DNA of 64,000 bases from UBA10364 sp905182675. Its GTDB lineage: Bacteria > Bacteroidota > Bacteroidia > Flavobacteriales > Schleiferiaceae. This document shows positions 1 through 9,312 of this stretch, piece after piece (positions within the stretch are counted from its first letter, which is position 1; every line of letters begins with the position of its first letter). The notes under the pieces were generated by a model. It did not search any database. It had not been told where the DNA came from and saw nothing but the letters and a program-made list of their open reading frames with translations. The translations under genes were made by a program, and so were the position numbers. The stretch covers positions 30,038-94,037 of the forward strand of contig CAWVWE010000006.1 of NCBI GenBank assembly GCA_963933975.1, written 5' to 3'.

Positions 1-360
1 TTCTTTAACAGCATCAATTTTTGCTTGAGGGGCGTTTGACGGCATGACAACATAGGCAGGAGCTCCAATTTGTCCAGCAGCCCAGGCCAAGGCGGCACCA
101 TGATTCCCCGAACTATGTGTTATAAAACCAGATACTTGTGCACTGTCTTTATGAATAAGTACGGCGTTCATTGCGCCGCGCGCTTTAAAAGCCCCGGTTT
201 TCTGAAGGTGCTCTCCTTTCAGTAGGCATGACTTATTTGACATAGCGTCAAAGGCTTTTGAGGTAAAAACAGGTGTCTTGTGAATGTACGGTGCAATGCG
301 GTTTTGGGCATCAATAATGTCCTGGCCTGAAGGTACTTGTTGAAGGGATTGTGCTGTCAT
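1..360 (-). CDS. Serine/threonine dehydratase or serine racemase-like PLP enzyme (partial)
   Basis: The first 120 residues of a fold-type II PLP enzyme are present; the gene runs off the left edge. Starting at the ATG at 360, the frame contains KTGAFKARGA, whose lysine is the expected Schiff-base residue, and HSSGNHGAALAWAA, the serine/glycine loop that holds the PLP phosphate. Enzymes of this family deaminate threonine or serine, or racemise serine, in the cytoplasm. The visible part cannot tell threonine dehydratase from serine racemase; the absence or presence of a C-terminal ACT domain would decide and lies outside the window. The start codon follows the stop of the AddB-like gene with no spacer, so the two genes are probably co-transcribed. 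Confidence 0.85.
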   Translation of the reverse strand, partial: MTAQSLQQVPSGQDIIDAQNRIAPYIHKTPVFTSKAFDAMSNKSCLLKGEHLQKTGAFKARGAMNAVLIHKDSAQVSGFITHSSGNHGAALAWAAGQIGAPAYVVMPSNAPQAKIDAVKE

Positions 361-3171
361 TTATCGGAAATATTCAAGTTTTGCAGGCTCTAAAAAAGGG
401 TCCTCTGTAAGGAGTTGATATTCTAGAAAGGACATGAGCTCAGATTCAAACTCTAATAACATAACCTCTGTAATATCATTCTTATTATGGAGTAAGGAGC
501 CTCTCAATAGCTGTTCTGGAGCGCTACTTTGGAGCTTGAACATTCCAGACCGCCACGGCAAAGGAGTATTAAACGAACCGGTTTTGTATAAAAGCCATGC
601 ATACAAGAGCACTTGCATGGCCTTAGGCTTGCTCCCCGCCCATAGTTGGCCGTAGCTTGAGATACTTAGGTCATCTTTTTTTATGGACCCGGTTTTATAG
701 TCCCAAATAGTTAGGGTTCCATGGTCTATTTCTATTCGATCAACATATCCGCTAAATTTCAGCGGTAACTGAAGTGTTGGATGTTGCATTTCGAAATCCA
801 GTTTTGTTTCAATTCCTTTCAGAATAACATGACCTGACTTTCCTCTAAGCGCATCATAGGAAAAGAACTGGTGAAGCATTTTTCGGCAAACCTCAGTGGT
901 GACAAGGTTGCGCCCCTGAACCAGGGCAGACTTAGAATATCCTTTGGTCACTAAATATAAAAGTCCGATTTCTAGCGCTCGCTCAGTCCATTCCTCAACG
1001 TCTATTTTGGGAAGGGGCTTGCCAACATATGGCTTATAGAGCTCCTCTAGTCCCTTATGAACCAGGTTCCCCATCATTAATGCCGACATAGACTCCTCAA
1101 CTGCTTCTTCCTCTTTTATTCTAATGAGTCTACGTTGATAAAACAGGTGTGGTCTTTCTGCCAATTCATTTAGGCTAGAAGCACTCATGCCACGCGACAT
1201 CCAATCTTTAATAGCTTCTTTTACTTCGCTAGTTCTCGCGGCTGAAAATCGCTCTTCAATGGAATGTGGATGCAATGGCCCATTGTGAAATACACGATCT
1301 TTAACGAGGCAATTGGTCCCATTAAGTTCATGTTCTAATTGTATGATATATCTACTTGCCTCACCACCGCCCATGGCGTCTTTATCCGTGTTGTAAGTTA
1401 TGACGGCTTCGTCACAACGCTGTAGTATTCTATAAAAGTGATAGGCGTAAACCGCATCTTTCTGCTCGTAGGTAGGTAGGCCGTATTGTTGTTTTAAATC
1501 ATAAGGCAGTAAAGAATTGAAGTTTCTCCCTGCTGGAAGTATGCCTTCATTAACACCAGCGAGTATAACGTAAGGAAAATCCAGCGTCCGAGATTCTAAG
1601 ATCCCCATGACCTGAAGTCCTTCAAGCGGCTCTCCTACAAAATCTATAGTGCCGGCACGAAGTTGCTGCTTTAGAAGCTTGAAGAGCGCCAACTCTTCCG
1701 GCAAAGTATCACCTAAAGTTCGCTGGAGCTGCTCGAGAAGCGTGTGTAGTTTATAGGCGGTGTTGATGATCATTACATCAGTCGACTCCTTTTCAGCGAC
1801 GTGTTTCAGCCAGATTTTCATTGGTTCAAGCAAATCTAAACCTTCTCTTGGCACAAGAATTTGGTGGTAAGCTAGAGGTCCTTCAGACAGCTTTGCCGTC
1901 CATTCTTTGTCATTGGTAAAGACCCGGTTTGCTTTAACGATATCTCTATTCCAGTCTTGTGGGTTCGAGGTTGTTTGATTGTCAGTATTCCAATACTTAT
2001 TAAATAAAGGATCCGTGAGAAGGGCAGATAGTGAACGGTGGTAAAACGTCCATCGATTTGAATTTTTCTTGTTTTTCAACGCGTATTCTACCACAGTCAT
2101 CCACAACCTGAGTGTGGCAGCTACAGGAGTTTGATCAAGCGGATACCCCATGGTGATATTGACTTTATCATAACCTTCAGGTAAAAAGCTCAATACAGGG
2201 TTGAGTAAGGTCTCATCAGTTAAAATAACGGCAATGTCCTGTGGGGCAACGCCCATGTCGCGCCAACGTTCTAGGGTATGGGCGATGGCTTTGGCTTGTC
2301 CTGAATATTGGCTGGCACCAATGGGTTGAATCACCTTTGTAACGTGTTTAAGGGAACTCTTTAAGCCCTTGCTTGAGGGAGTGTCGCTACCAAAAACTTT
2401 CTGGCGAGATTGGTGCTGCCTAAAAAATAGTCCAGCTTCGTGCTCCGGCATCTCCATATAATGTGCATCCACGTCCCACAAAACTTTTGATGTAGCTACT
2501 TTTCGAAGCTCAGAAATGATGGTCAATTCGGCGGTGTTTAATGCATTTAATCCGGCAACGACAACATGCTTTATCCCGTTTCTGTTGAGAAAAAGATCAA
2601 CCAGACTTGGTGTCTCCGCAAGTTTTCTAGCAGCTAGTCCGCTATAGGACTCCCCTTTTTCAATAAGACTGGAGGTAAATAGATTGTAGGTGTCTGGAAG
2701 CAGTGCAATGAAATCTGAATAGCGGTGCATCAGCGCCGTTTGCTCTTCAATAGACAGGTCCCATTCAGCGAGCTTTTGAACATTGTATAGATCACCAAGC
2801 ACGTTTTCAGGATCTAATAAGTAACGATCAATTTCCCCAAAATCAGAGAGTAGAGTTTGTCCCCAAGACAAAAAACTACCTAAAGATTCAGGTTCACGAT
2901 CAGGAAAAGCTTCCAGTCTAACGGTTCCATAGCATTTGTAGAGCTCAAGCATTAGAACTAATGGTTCCACTACCAGTAGCTGTGCTGCATTTGCTATAAA
3001 GCTATCCACGGTACTAAATAAGGGAAGCAAAGTAGGTTCTTGCATATGCGGCTTTAACGCCTCACGTAAGAAGAGCTCTGCCCGTTGATTTGGAAGCAGC
3101 ACCAGGGTTTCATGAAGAGGCTGAGGGCCGTCTAGAAGCTCTTGTGCAATCCGCTGAATAAAGGTTTGCAT
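361..3171 (-). CDS. AddB-like PD-(D/E)XK nuclease / inactive helicase
   Basis: The 936-residue protein has the architecture of AddB-type subunits of recombination nucleases, which partner an AddA-type UvrD helicase in double-strand-break end processing. A degenerate superfamily I helicase core fills most of it: the segment with NEGILPAGRNFNSLLPYDL and the following YEQKDAVYAYHFYR is typical of the C-terminal helicase half. The C-terminal nuclease has D811 in GYVDR, D824 and K826 in DYKTG, and Q853 in the following helix, so the PD-(D/E)XK active site looks intact. The cysteine pattern of an AddB iron-sulphur cluster is not evident. No AddA gene is in the window. It is followed directly by the PLP enzyme and preceded at 9 bp by nadD. 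Family assignment is firm, exact partner inferred. Confidence 0.85.
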   Translation of the reverse strand: MQTFIQRIAQELLDGPQPLHETLVLLPNQRAELFLREALKPHMQEPTLLPLFSTVDSFIANAAQLLVVEPLVLMLELYKCYGTVRLEAFPDREPESLGSFLSWGQTLLSDFGEIDRYLLDPENVLGDLYNVQKLAEWDLSIEEQTALMHRYSDFIALLPDTYNLFTSSLIEKGESYSGLAARKLAETPSLVDLFLNRNGIKHVVVAGLNALNTAELTIISELRKVATSKVLWDVDAHYMEMPEHEAGLFFRQHQSRQKVFGSDTPSSKGLKSSLKHVTKVIQPIGASQYSGQAKAIAHTLERWRDMGVAPQDIAVILTDETLLNPVLSFLPEGYDKVNITMGYPLDQTPVAATLRLWMTVVEYALKNKKNSNRWTFYHRSLSALLTDPLFNKYWNTDNQTTSNPQDWNRDIVKANRVFTNDKEWTAKLSEGPLAYHQILVPREGLDLLEPMKIWLKHVAEKESTDVMIINTAYKLHTLLEQLQRTLGDTLPEELALFKLLKQQLRAGTIDFVGEPLEGLQVMGILESRTLDFPYVILAGVNEGILPAGRNFNSLLPYDLKQQYGLPTYEQKDAVYAYHFYRILQRCDEAVITYNTDKDAMGGGEASRYIIQLEHELNGTNCLVKDRVFHNGPLHPHSIEERFSAARTSEVKEAIKDWMSRGMSASSLNELAERPHLFYQRRLIRIKEEEAVEESMSALMMGNLVHKGLEELYKPYVGKPLPKIDVEEWTERALEIGLLYLVTKGYSKSALVQGRNLVTTEVCRKMLHQFFSYDALRGKSGHVILKGIETKLDFEMQHPTLQLPLKFSGYVDRIEIDHGTLTIWDYKTGSIKKDDLSISSYGQLWAGSKPKAMQVLLYAWLLYKTGSFNTPLPWRSGMFKLQSSAPEQLLRGSLLHNKNDITEVMLLEFESELMSFLEYQLLTEDPFLEPAKLEYFR

Positions 3172-3179
3172 GAACTAGT

Positions 3180-3773
3180 TTATTGGAAAATATTGCTTCC
3201 CTCAATGTAGTCAAAAACTGCTTTTGGAAGCAAATTCTTTAAGGGTTTTCCTTCCCTAAAACTAGTTCTAATGAGTGTTGCACTGATCTCCATTCTAGGC
3301 GCGTCAACTATGGTTGCCCTTGGATAGGAATCTTGCCAAGTATTTTGAAGCTTTTCGCCGTCTAAAACTTTGTGACGTGGATAGACGAGGATGTCGTGGT
3401 TAGACGTAATACTCTCCACGTTCTTCCATTTATGTAGTCCTTCCAGATTGTCTTCGCCCATGATCAGCGTAAAATTCTGTCCGGGATGTTTTTCCCTTAA
3501 GTACGCTAATGTCTGTGCCGTATAATTTGGCTGGGGTAGGTAAAACTCTATGTCCGAAGCATGTATCCCTTTTTGCTGGTCAAGGGCAAGGTTGACTAAA
3601 TGCAAACGTTCTCTATCTGGAAGCAGGTTGCTTTTCTGTTTAAACGGATTATGCGGGGTAACGACAAACCAAACCTCATCGAGGTCACTATAGTTTAATA
3701 AGTACTCTGCTAGGGCTAAATGTCCAATGTGGACTGGATTGAAACTCCCAAAGAAAAGGCCTGTATTCTTCAT
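3180..3773 (-). CDS. nadD: Nicotinate-nucleotide adenylyltransferase
   Basis: This 197-residue protein transfers AMP from ATP to nicotinate mononucleotide, giving deamido-NAD in NAD synthesis. The N-terminus carries GLFFGSFNPVHIGHLALAEY with the nucleotidyltransferase HxGH motif, and the C-terminal ISATLIR is the second nucleotide-binding signature (ISxTxxR). Length is normal for the family. Its ATG overlaps the gmk stop codon by four bases (ATGA), so it is translationally coupled to gmk. The gmk-nadD order is common in Bacteroidota. Confidence 0.95.
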   Translation of the reverse strand: MKNTGLFFGSFNPVHIGHLALAEYLLNYSDLDEVWFVVTPHNPFKQKSNLLPDRERLHLVNLALDQQKGIHASDIEFYLPQPNYTAQTLAYLREKHPGQNFTLIMGEDNLEGLHKWKNVESITSNHDILVYPRHKVLDGEKLQNTWQDSYPRATIVDAPRMEISATLIRTSFREGKPLKNLLPKAVFDYIEGSNIFQ

Positions 3774-4348
3774 GGTTTGCTCAAGAATTCCGAAAGAATC
3801 TCTTCCGCTTGGAGCTGTGCTGTTTTCAAGTCATCGTTAATAATGATCGTATCAAACTCTACTGCGCGCTCCATTTCTAGTGTAGATTTCGCAAGGCGCT
3901 CCGCAATTTTTGCTTCATTGTCTGTTTTTCTATTTCGAAGACGCTGCGCCAGCACTTCGACACTTGGAACCTGAATAAATACGGCAAGAGCACGTTCTTT
4001 GAAGCGCTTTTTGAGGTTTATAGAGCCTTCCACGTCTATATCAAATATAACCGTCTTGCCCTCGTCCCAAAGTCGCTCAATTTCAGAAGCCAGCGTTCCA
4101 TAATAGGTGTCTTTATAGACTTCTTCCCATTCTAAGAATTGATTGCTTTTAGCTCTTTGAAGAAAGTCAGAACTCGTTAAAAAATAGTACTCGCGACCTT
4201 CTTTTTCCTCACCTCTAGGTGGACGTGAAGTTGCTGATATACTGAAGCTCAGTTGAGGAAACCTTGGAATGAGGTACTGGACCAAAGTCGATTTTCCGGC
4301 ACCGGAGGGCGCGGAGAAGATGACCATTTTTCCTGTTGTATTACCCAT
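3770..4348 (-). CDS. gmk: Guanylate kinase
   Basis: The 192-residue protein phosphorylates GMP to GDP with ATP. The P-loop is FSAPSGAGKSTLVQYL near residue 11, and the GMP-binding segment SATSRPPRGEEKEGREYYFL follows at about residue 38. Size is typical. It is the first gene of a leftward operon gmk-nadD-addB-like-PLP enzyme. A TACCTTTG -7 box lies 26-33 bases before the start. In many Bacteroidota yicC stands directly upstream of gmk; here an oppositely oriented ABC transporter pair separates them. Confidence 0.96.
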   Translation of the reverse strand: MGNTTGKMVIFSAPSGAGKSTLVQYLIPRFPQLSFSISATSRPPRGEEKEGREYYFLTSSDFLQRAKSNQFLEWEEVYKDTYYGTLASEIERLWDEGKTVIFDIDVEGSINLKKRFKERALAVFIQVPSVEVLAQRLRNRKTDNEAKIAERLAKSTLEMERAVEFDTIIINDDLKTAQLQAEEILSEFLSKP

Positions 4349-4373
4349 GTACTATCGAGGTATTTGCTCATCT

Positions 4374-4381
4374 CAAAGGTA
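4374..4381 (-). promoter_or_regulatory. Candidate -7 box of the gmk operon
   Basis: On the minus strand the octamer reads TACCTTTG, matching the Bacteroidota -7 consensus TAnnTTTG. It ends 25 bases before the gmk ATG, which would give a short leader. No clear -33 TTG is seen at the expected distance, so the call rests on the -7 match and position only. Confidence 0.4.
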
Positions 4382-4437
4382 GTTGAGTTGTAGGGAATGT
4401 TCCATATATTTAATTAAATTACCTAAGACTTCATATA

Positions 4438-5313
4438 ATGAACGCCATAGAACTCTCCAGCCTGTCAAAATTTTATGGAAATCAATGCGGTATTGAGTCG
4501 GTATCATTTGCTGTAAAAAAAGGAGAGATTTTCGGGTTTATTGGACCAAATGGCGCAGGAAAATCTACGACAATCAGAACCCTCCTTGGCCTTTTAACGG
4601 CAACTAGTGGAAAGGCCGAGATCTTGGGAATGGACACCAGTAATGAGGGAGCAAGGATAAGAGAGAGGATAGGATACCTGCCTTCGGAGGTAGATTATTA
4701 TAGCGAGATGTCTTCAAAGGAATTGCTGTTGTATCATGCTGCCATCTATAAAGTAGCGGATGCGGAGAAAAAAATTCAGGAATTGGCAACCTATTTTCAA
4801 TTAGAATTAGACCGACCCATTGACGACTTGAGTTACGGCAATAAAAAAAAATGTGCAATTATTCAATCTGTTCTTCATGATCCTGAAGTTTTGATTCTAG
4901 ACGAACCTACTGGAGGATTGGATCCACTCATGCAAAACAGATTTTTTGAACTCTTAGAACGACAGAACAAAAAAGGGGTGACGATATTTTTCAGCTCGCA
5001 TGTTTTATCAGAGATTCAGCGAATGTGTGACAGAGCAGCCATTATTAGAGACGGGAAGATCACAGCAGTGGAAGACATCAGTACTTTGCTGTCGAAGCAG
5101 ATGAAGATGGTGCGCTTAGTGACTACTTCTGTGAACAATATTGTTTTGCCTGTGGGCGCTCTAAATCACCATCAAAGTGGTCAAAAACATACGTTTGATT
5201 ATGTAGGTCCCACTCAAGACCTTGTTATATGGCTGAGTAGTCAGTCCATTATAGACGTTACTCTTTCTGAGCCTGATCTAGAGCGGATATTCATGAACTA
5301 TTACCAGAGCTAA
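4438..5313 (+). CDS. ABC-2 type transporter ATP-binding protein
   Basis: A 291-residue ABC ATPase of the multidrug/bacitracin-exporter (BcrA-like) type. Walker A is GPNGAGKST at about residue 36, the signature is the LSYGNKKK variant usual in this subfamily, and Walker B is VLILDEPTGGLDP followed by the H-loop in SSHVLSEI. The last ~80 residues are a variable C-terminal domain. It powers export by the permease encoded 3 bp downstream. Substrate cannot be read from sequence. The pair is inserted in opposite orientation between gmk and yicC. Confidence 0.9.
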   Translation: MNAIELSSLSKFYGNQCGIESVSFAVKKGEIFGFIGPNGAGKSTTIRTLLGLLTATSGKAEILGMDTSNEGARIRERIGYLPSEVDYYSEMSSKELLLYHAAIYKVADAEKKIQELATYFQLELDRPIDDLSYGNKKKCAIIQSVLHDPEVLILDEPTGGLDPLMQNRFFELLERQNKKGVTIFFSSHVLSEIQRMCDRAAIIRDGKITAVEDISTLLSKQMKMVRLVTTSVNNIVLPVGALNHHQSGQKHTFDYVGPTQDLVIWLSSQSIIDVTLSEPDLERIFMNYYQS

Positions 5314-5316
5314 GCT

Positions 5317-6120
5317 ATGAACAGTGTAATATTTAAGAAAGAACTCAAGCGCAATAGAAAAAACACGGCAATTTGGACGGCTATTGTTGTTGTCTTCACC
5401 GCGTTGATCCTGTCCATTTTTCCAAGTTTTTCAGAAATGGGTGAAGAGATGGCTAAACTGATGTCTAGTTTGCCTGAGGAGTATGCGAAGGCTCTTGGCA
5501 TGGATGAAGAAACATGGAGCAGTATCATTGGGTATTACGGAACCTACTATGGGATTTACATTATCCTTTTAATAGGCATATTCACGGCGTCCACCGGTGC
5601 AACCATTATTGGTAAGGAAGAACGTGATGGAACAGCAGAATTTTTACTGACCCGCCCTATTTCGAGAGGATCTATTGTCTGGACCAAGCTAATGGCGCTA
5701 GGTATGCTGTTTATAATCATTTATGGTATTCAGACCCTTTCGGCAGTGATTGGCTTATTGATTTTTGGGGAAGACGTGAATTGGCCAGTGTTTACTACAA
5801 TGCATGTCCATGGCTTTTTCTTGGTGGGCTTTTTTACTGCCTCAGGCGTCTTGATGTCTAGCTTCTTGTCGCCAAAATTGAATTACATGGGTCCCATTGT
5901 AGGTCTCATTTTCGGCGGCTATTTCCTCAATGCGATATCTATGGCAGTGGAAAAAGTCTCTTGGTTGGGATATTTCTCCCCCTACCATTACTTAAATCTA
6001 ACGGCCAAAAACGGAGTATTGGAATTGAACTTGATTACTTGTTTAGGCGCATCTGTTGTTGTAGCGGTCTTTTTGTGGATTTCCAACAAAAGATACCTTT
6101 CAAGGGATATTGTGGGTTAG
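5317..6120 (+). CDS. ABC-2 type transporter permease
   Basis: A 267-residue integral membrane protein with about six hydrophobic segments (first near residues 20-37, then from residue 75 onward) and a long extracytoplasmic stretch after the first helix. The segment TIIGKEERDGTAEFLLTRPI is the cytoplasmic coupling region common to ABC-2 permeases. It forms the exporter with the ATPase 3 bp upstream. Its stop codon overlaps the convergent yicC stop by a few bases. Confidence 0.88.
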   Translation: MNSVIFKKELKRNRKNTAIWTAIVVVFTALILSIFPSFSEMGEEMAKLMSSLPEEYAKALGMDEETWSSIIGYYGTYYGIYIILLIGIFTASTGATIIGKEERDGTAEFLLTRPISRGSIVWTKLMALGMLFIIIYGIQTLSAVIGLLIFGEDVNWPVFTTMHVHGFFLVGFFTASGVLMSSFLSPKLNYMGPIVGLIFGGYFLNAISMAVEKVSWLGYFSPYHYLNLTAKNGVLELNLITCLGASVVVAVFLWISNKRYLSRDIVG

Positions 6121-6971
6121 AGGGTGTTTCCGACCTGTTCTTTGATCTTTTCTAACTCGTCCTTCATTTGTACCACGTGTTGCTGCATGGGAGCGTAATT
6201 ACTCTTCGAACCTAACGTATTGATTTCGCGTCCCATTTCTTGCGCTATGAAGCCTAGTTTTTTACCGCTAATCTCTTCCGACATCGTCTCTCGGAAGTAC
6301 TTAAGGTGGTTTATTAACCGCACTTTTTCTTCGTTGATGTCTAGTTTTTCTATGTAAAAAATGACCTCTTGTTCGTAGCGATTGTTGTCTACTTCCATTC
6401 CCTCTAGACCTTTGAGTAGGCGTTCTCGAACAGCTTCCAGACGTGCCTTTTCATGAGGAGCAATTCCTTCTAAAGCAGATTCAATTGCAACGAGACGTTC
6501 TTCATAATCTGCTGAAATAGAAGCACCTTCTTGTATGCGAAACTCTTGAAGCCGACCTATAGCTTCCATCAGCAAGCCTTTTAGAAATCCCCACTCATCT
6601 CCAGTAAGTTCATCGCGACCAGCGCTCATGACATCTGGCATACGCATGACCGTTGCAACGAGATCTCCCTTGGTATCTGCTTCGCGTTCTAGAGCAGTTA
6701 GCTGCGATAGGTAGGCTTTGGCAAGATCCATGTTAATACTTGCGGCACTTTCGATACCGGTAACTTCAGCGTAGATATTGATATCGACTTTGCCACGCTT
6801 GAGCTCTGTGCCAACTATTTTACGTATGTCCAATTCCTTTTCACGAAATAAGGAGGCAATGCGCGCATTGAGGTCTAGGCCTTTGCTATTTAAACTTCTT
6901 ATTTCTACGGTGATTTTCTTTCCGGAAATTTGGCCAATGGCTTTTCCGAAACCGGTCATACTATGAATCAT
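6117..6971 (-). CDS. yicC: YicC family endoribonuclease-type protein
   Basis: The protein opens with MIHSMTGFGKA, the diagnostic YicC N-terminus, so the ATG at 6971 is preferred over an in-frame TTG 21 bases upstream. The resulting 284 residues match the family length (YicC_N followed by DUF1732), and the C-terminal ISGKKLGFIAQEMGREINTL with GSKSNYA is the conserved end motif. YicC proteins have been described as endoribonucleases with roles in RNA turnover and stationary-phase survival. It lies about 70 bp downstream of hemL on the same strand. Confidence 0.93.
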   Translation of the reverse strand: MIHSMTGFGKAIGQISGKKITVEIRSLNSKGLDLNARIASLFREKELDIRKIVGTELKRGKVDINIYAEVTGIESAASINMDLAKAYLSQLTALEREADTKGDLVATVMRMPDVMSAGRDELTGDEWGFLKGLLMEAIGRLQEFRIQEGASISADYEERLVAIESALEGIAPHEKARLEAVRERLLKGLEGMEVDNNRYEQEVIFYIEKLDINEEKVRLINHLKYFRETMSEEISGKKLGFIAQEMGREINTLGSKSNYAPMQQHVVQMKDELEKIKEQVGNTL

Positions 6972-7041
6972 GAGCTGCGCTATTTGTTTCAAAGGTAGGA
7001 AAAGTGATGCCTTAGATCACAGCCTACTTTGTCAATCCTTA

Positions 7042-8310
7042 CTAACTAAATGTGGAGAGCGCGACTTCTAACTGATTTAACTCCTTACTCTTGATTTCTT
7101 TAGAAATGAACCAACTTTCAAATGCGCTAGGGGGAAGATAAATATTGTTTTTTAGCATATGATGAAACAACTTATTGTACCTATCGTTATTAGCTGCAGT
7201 TGCATCCCTTATATTGGTAACGGAATCTATTCCAAAGTGTATACTAATCATGCTTCCTACTCGGTTGATAGCTACCTGTTCGTTTTTAAACCTATTACGT
7301 AATAGGCCTTCTATAGCCTGAGTGGATTTATCGATTTGATCGTAAACGTTAGGATTATCTTTTAAATACTGTAGTGTAGCAATCCCACTTGCCATGGCTA
7401 GAGGATTACCACTGAGTGTACCTGCTTGATAGACAGGTCCAAGAGGAGCAAGAACATTCATAATCTCTGTAGATCCAGCGAATGCCCCGACAGGTAGTCC
7501 ACCCCCAATCACCTTTCCGTAAGTAACCATATCAGGTATTACTCCATAGAGCTCTGCGGCTCCCCCGCGGGCAAGACGGAATCCAGTCATTACTTCATCG
7601 AAAATTAAAAGACTTTGCTCAGATTTACACAAAGATTTCAACCCTTCTAGAAAGCCACTTTCAGGTGGAATACATCCCATATTACCTGCTACGGGTTCTA
7701 CGATTATTGCTGCTATCTCTCCTGAATAACGTTTAAAAAGCTCTTGAACACTTTTAAGATCATTATAATTAGCAATGAGTGTATCTTCCGTCGCTCCTGG
7801 TGGAACTCCAGCACTATCTGGAATGGATAAGGTTAGCAAACCAGAGCCAGCTTTAACCAAAAACGGATCCGCATGCCCATGATAATTACCGGCGAACTTG
7901 ATGAATTTGTTTTTGCCCGTAAAGCCTCGTGCAACTCTTAAAGCGCTCATACAAGCCTCAGTACCTGAAGAGGTGAGCCTTACTTTTTCTGCCCACGGAG
8001 CCATGAAATTAATAAGTTCAGACATAGTTAGCTCCGCCTCCGTGGGACAACCGTAAGAAACACCTTTTAATAATTGGTTTTCTACGGCATTTACGACGGG
8101 TTTAAATTGGTGGCCTAATATCATAGGTCCCCAAGAGTTTATATAGTCCGTATAGGATTTACCATCACTGTCGATGAGTTGACTACCCATAGATTTCTGG
8201 ATAAATACAGGTGTACCTCCCACACTCCCAAATGCTCGAACAGGTGAGTTTACACCTCCTGGAATTAGTTGCTTTGAGCGTTCAAATAGCAGTTGACTTT
8301 GGGGATACAT
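7042..8310 (-). CDS. hemL: Glutamate-1-semialdehyde 2,1-aminomutase
   Basis: This 422-residue PLP enzyme converts glutamate-1-semialdehyde to 5-aminolevulinate, step two of the C5 pathway. Lys266 in VTYGKVIGGGLPVGAFAG is the PLP-binding lysine; the phosphate-binding region is LTSSGTEAC near residue 112 and the cofactor aspartate lies in IFDEVMTGFR at about 237. The N-terminus IPGGVNSPVRAF is diagnostic. It is the last gene of the leftward hem operon, 3 bp after hemB, so hemA, which makes its substrate, is the first gene and hemL the last. Confidence 0.97.
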   Translation of the reverse strand: MYPQSQLLFERSKQLIPGGVNSPVRAFGSVGGTPVFIQKSMGSQLIDSDGKSYTDYINSWGPMILGHQFKPVVNAVENQLLKGVSYGCPTEAELTMSELINFMAPWAEKVRLTSSGTEACMSALRVARGFTGKNKFIKFAGNYHGHADPFLVKAGSGLLTLSIPDSAGVPPGATEDTLIANYNDLKSVQELFKRYSGEIAAIIVEPVAGNMGCIPPESGFLEGLKSLCKSEQSLLIFDEVMTGFRLARGGAAELYGVIPDMVTYGKVIGGGLPVGAFAGSTEIMNVLAPLGPVYQAGTLSGNPLAMASGIATLQYLKDNPNVYDQIDKSTQAIEGLLRNRFKNEQVAINRVGSMISIHFGIDSVTNIRDATAANNDRYNKLFHHMLKNNIYLPPSAFESWFISKEIKSKELNQLEVALSTFS

Positions 8311-8313
8311 AGA

Positions 8314-9312
8314 TTAATTATTAGGGTAGTTATTTATTAGGTGCTTTGCCGCTCGCTTAGCGAAATAAGTAATAATGACATCCGATCCAGCACGTTTAAA
8401 AGCAATAAGGCTTTCCATCATTACATCATGCTCATTTATCCATTTTTTAGCACCAGCTGCTTTTATCATAGCGTATTCTCCAGATACTTGGTAAACAGCA
8501 ATAGGACATGAGCAATTTTCAGAAAGGTCACGCACTACATCCAAATAAAAGCTTCCGGGCTTAACCATTACCATATCTGCACCTTCTGATTCATCAAGCA
8601 ATGCTTCTGATATCCCTTCTGAGCTATTCCGAGGATCCATTTGATAGGTTTTTTTGTCACCAAAACCAGGTGCGCTGTTTAACGCGTCTCTGAAGGGTCC
8701 GTATAGGCTTGAGGCATATTTTGCACTGTAAGCTAAAATCCCAGCATTGTGATGACCAGCATCATTAAAGGCACTTCGAATTGCAGCCACTCTTCCATCC
8801 ATCATATCAGATGGAGCGACCCAGTCAGCTCCAGCAGCAATATGGCTGAGTGCCATGTTCACGAGTGCATCGACTGTTAGGTCGTTTACGATGACTCCAT
8901 TGACCACTATCCCGTCATGTCCGTAAGTACTATAGGGATCAAGTGCTACATCTGTCATGACTAGAAACTGAGGATAGTGTCTTTTAATATACTTGATAGC
9001 GCATTGCATAAGACCGTTTGGATTAGCTGCGTAACCTCCGGTATTATCTTTATGTGTGTCATCTTCCTTAACAAAAAGTAATACCGATTGTATTCCGGCA
9101 ACTTTTAATTCCTCTAATTCCGTTGATAGTTCATCTAAACTATATCGGTAGTAATCGGGCATAGATCCGATCTCCTCTTTTACACCACTGCCGTGAACAA
9201 TAAATAGTGGCGCAATAAAGTCATGCGGGTGCAATTGAGATTCTGCAATCAAGTTTCTAGTGGAAGTGAGTGCTCTATTGATCCTCATTCTTCGTTTTAA
9301 TTGTCCTTTCAT
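8314..9312 (-). CDS. hemB: Delta-aminolevulinic acid dehydratase (porphobilinogen synthase)
   Basis: The enzyme condenses two 5-aminolevulinates to porphobilinogen. The ATG at 9312 overlaps the hemF stop as ATGA and gives 332 residues starting MKGQLKRRMRINRAL, which fits the family better than a start 42 bases upstream inside hemF. Substrate lysines are K198 in YSAKYASS and K251 in MVMVKPGSF. The metal site reads DVALDPYSTYGHDG, with aspartate where zinc-dependent enzymes have cysteines, so this is the magnesium/potassium-type enzyme that does not use active-site zinc. Fifth gene of the hem operon. Confidence 0.96.
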   Translation of the reverse strand: MKGQLKRRMRINRALTSTRNLIAESQLHPHDFIAPLFIVHGSGVKEEIGSMPDYYRYSLDELSTELEELKVAGIQSVLLFVKEDDTHKDNTGGYAANPNGLMQCAIKYIKRHYPQFLVMTDVALDPYSTYGHDGIVVNGVIVNDLTVDALVNMALSHIAAGADWVAPSDMMDGRVAAIRSAFNDAGHHNAGILAYSAKYASSLYGPFRDALNSAPGFGDKKTYQMDPRNSSEGISEALLDESEGADMVMVKPGSFYLDVVRDLSENCSCPIAVYQVSGEYAMIKAAGAKKWINEHDVMMESLIAFKRAGSDVIITYFAKRAAKHLINNYPNN

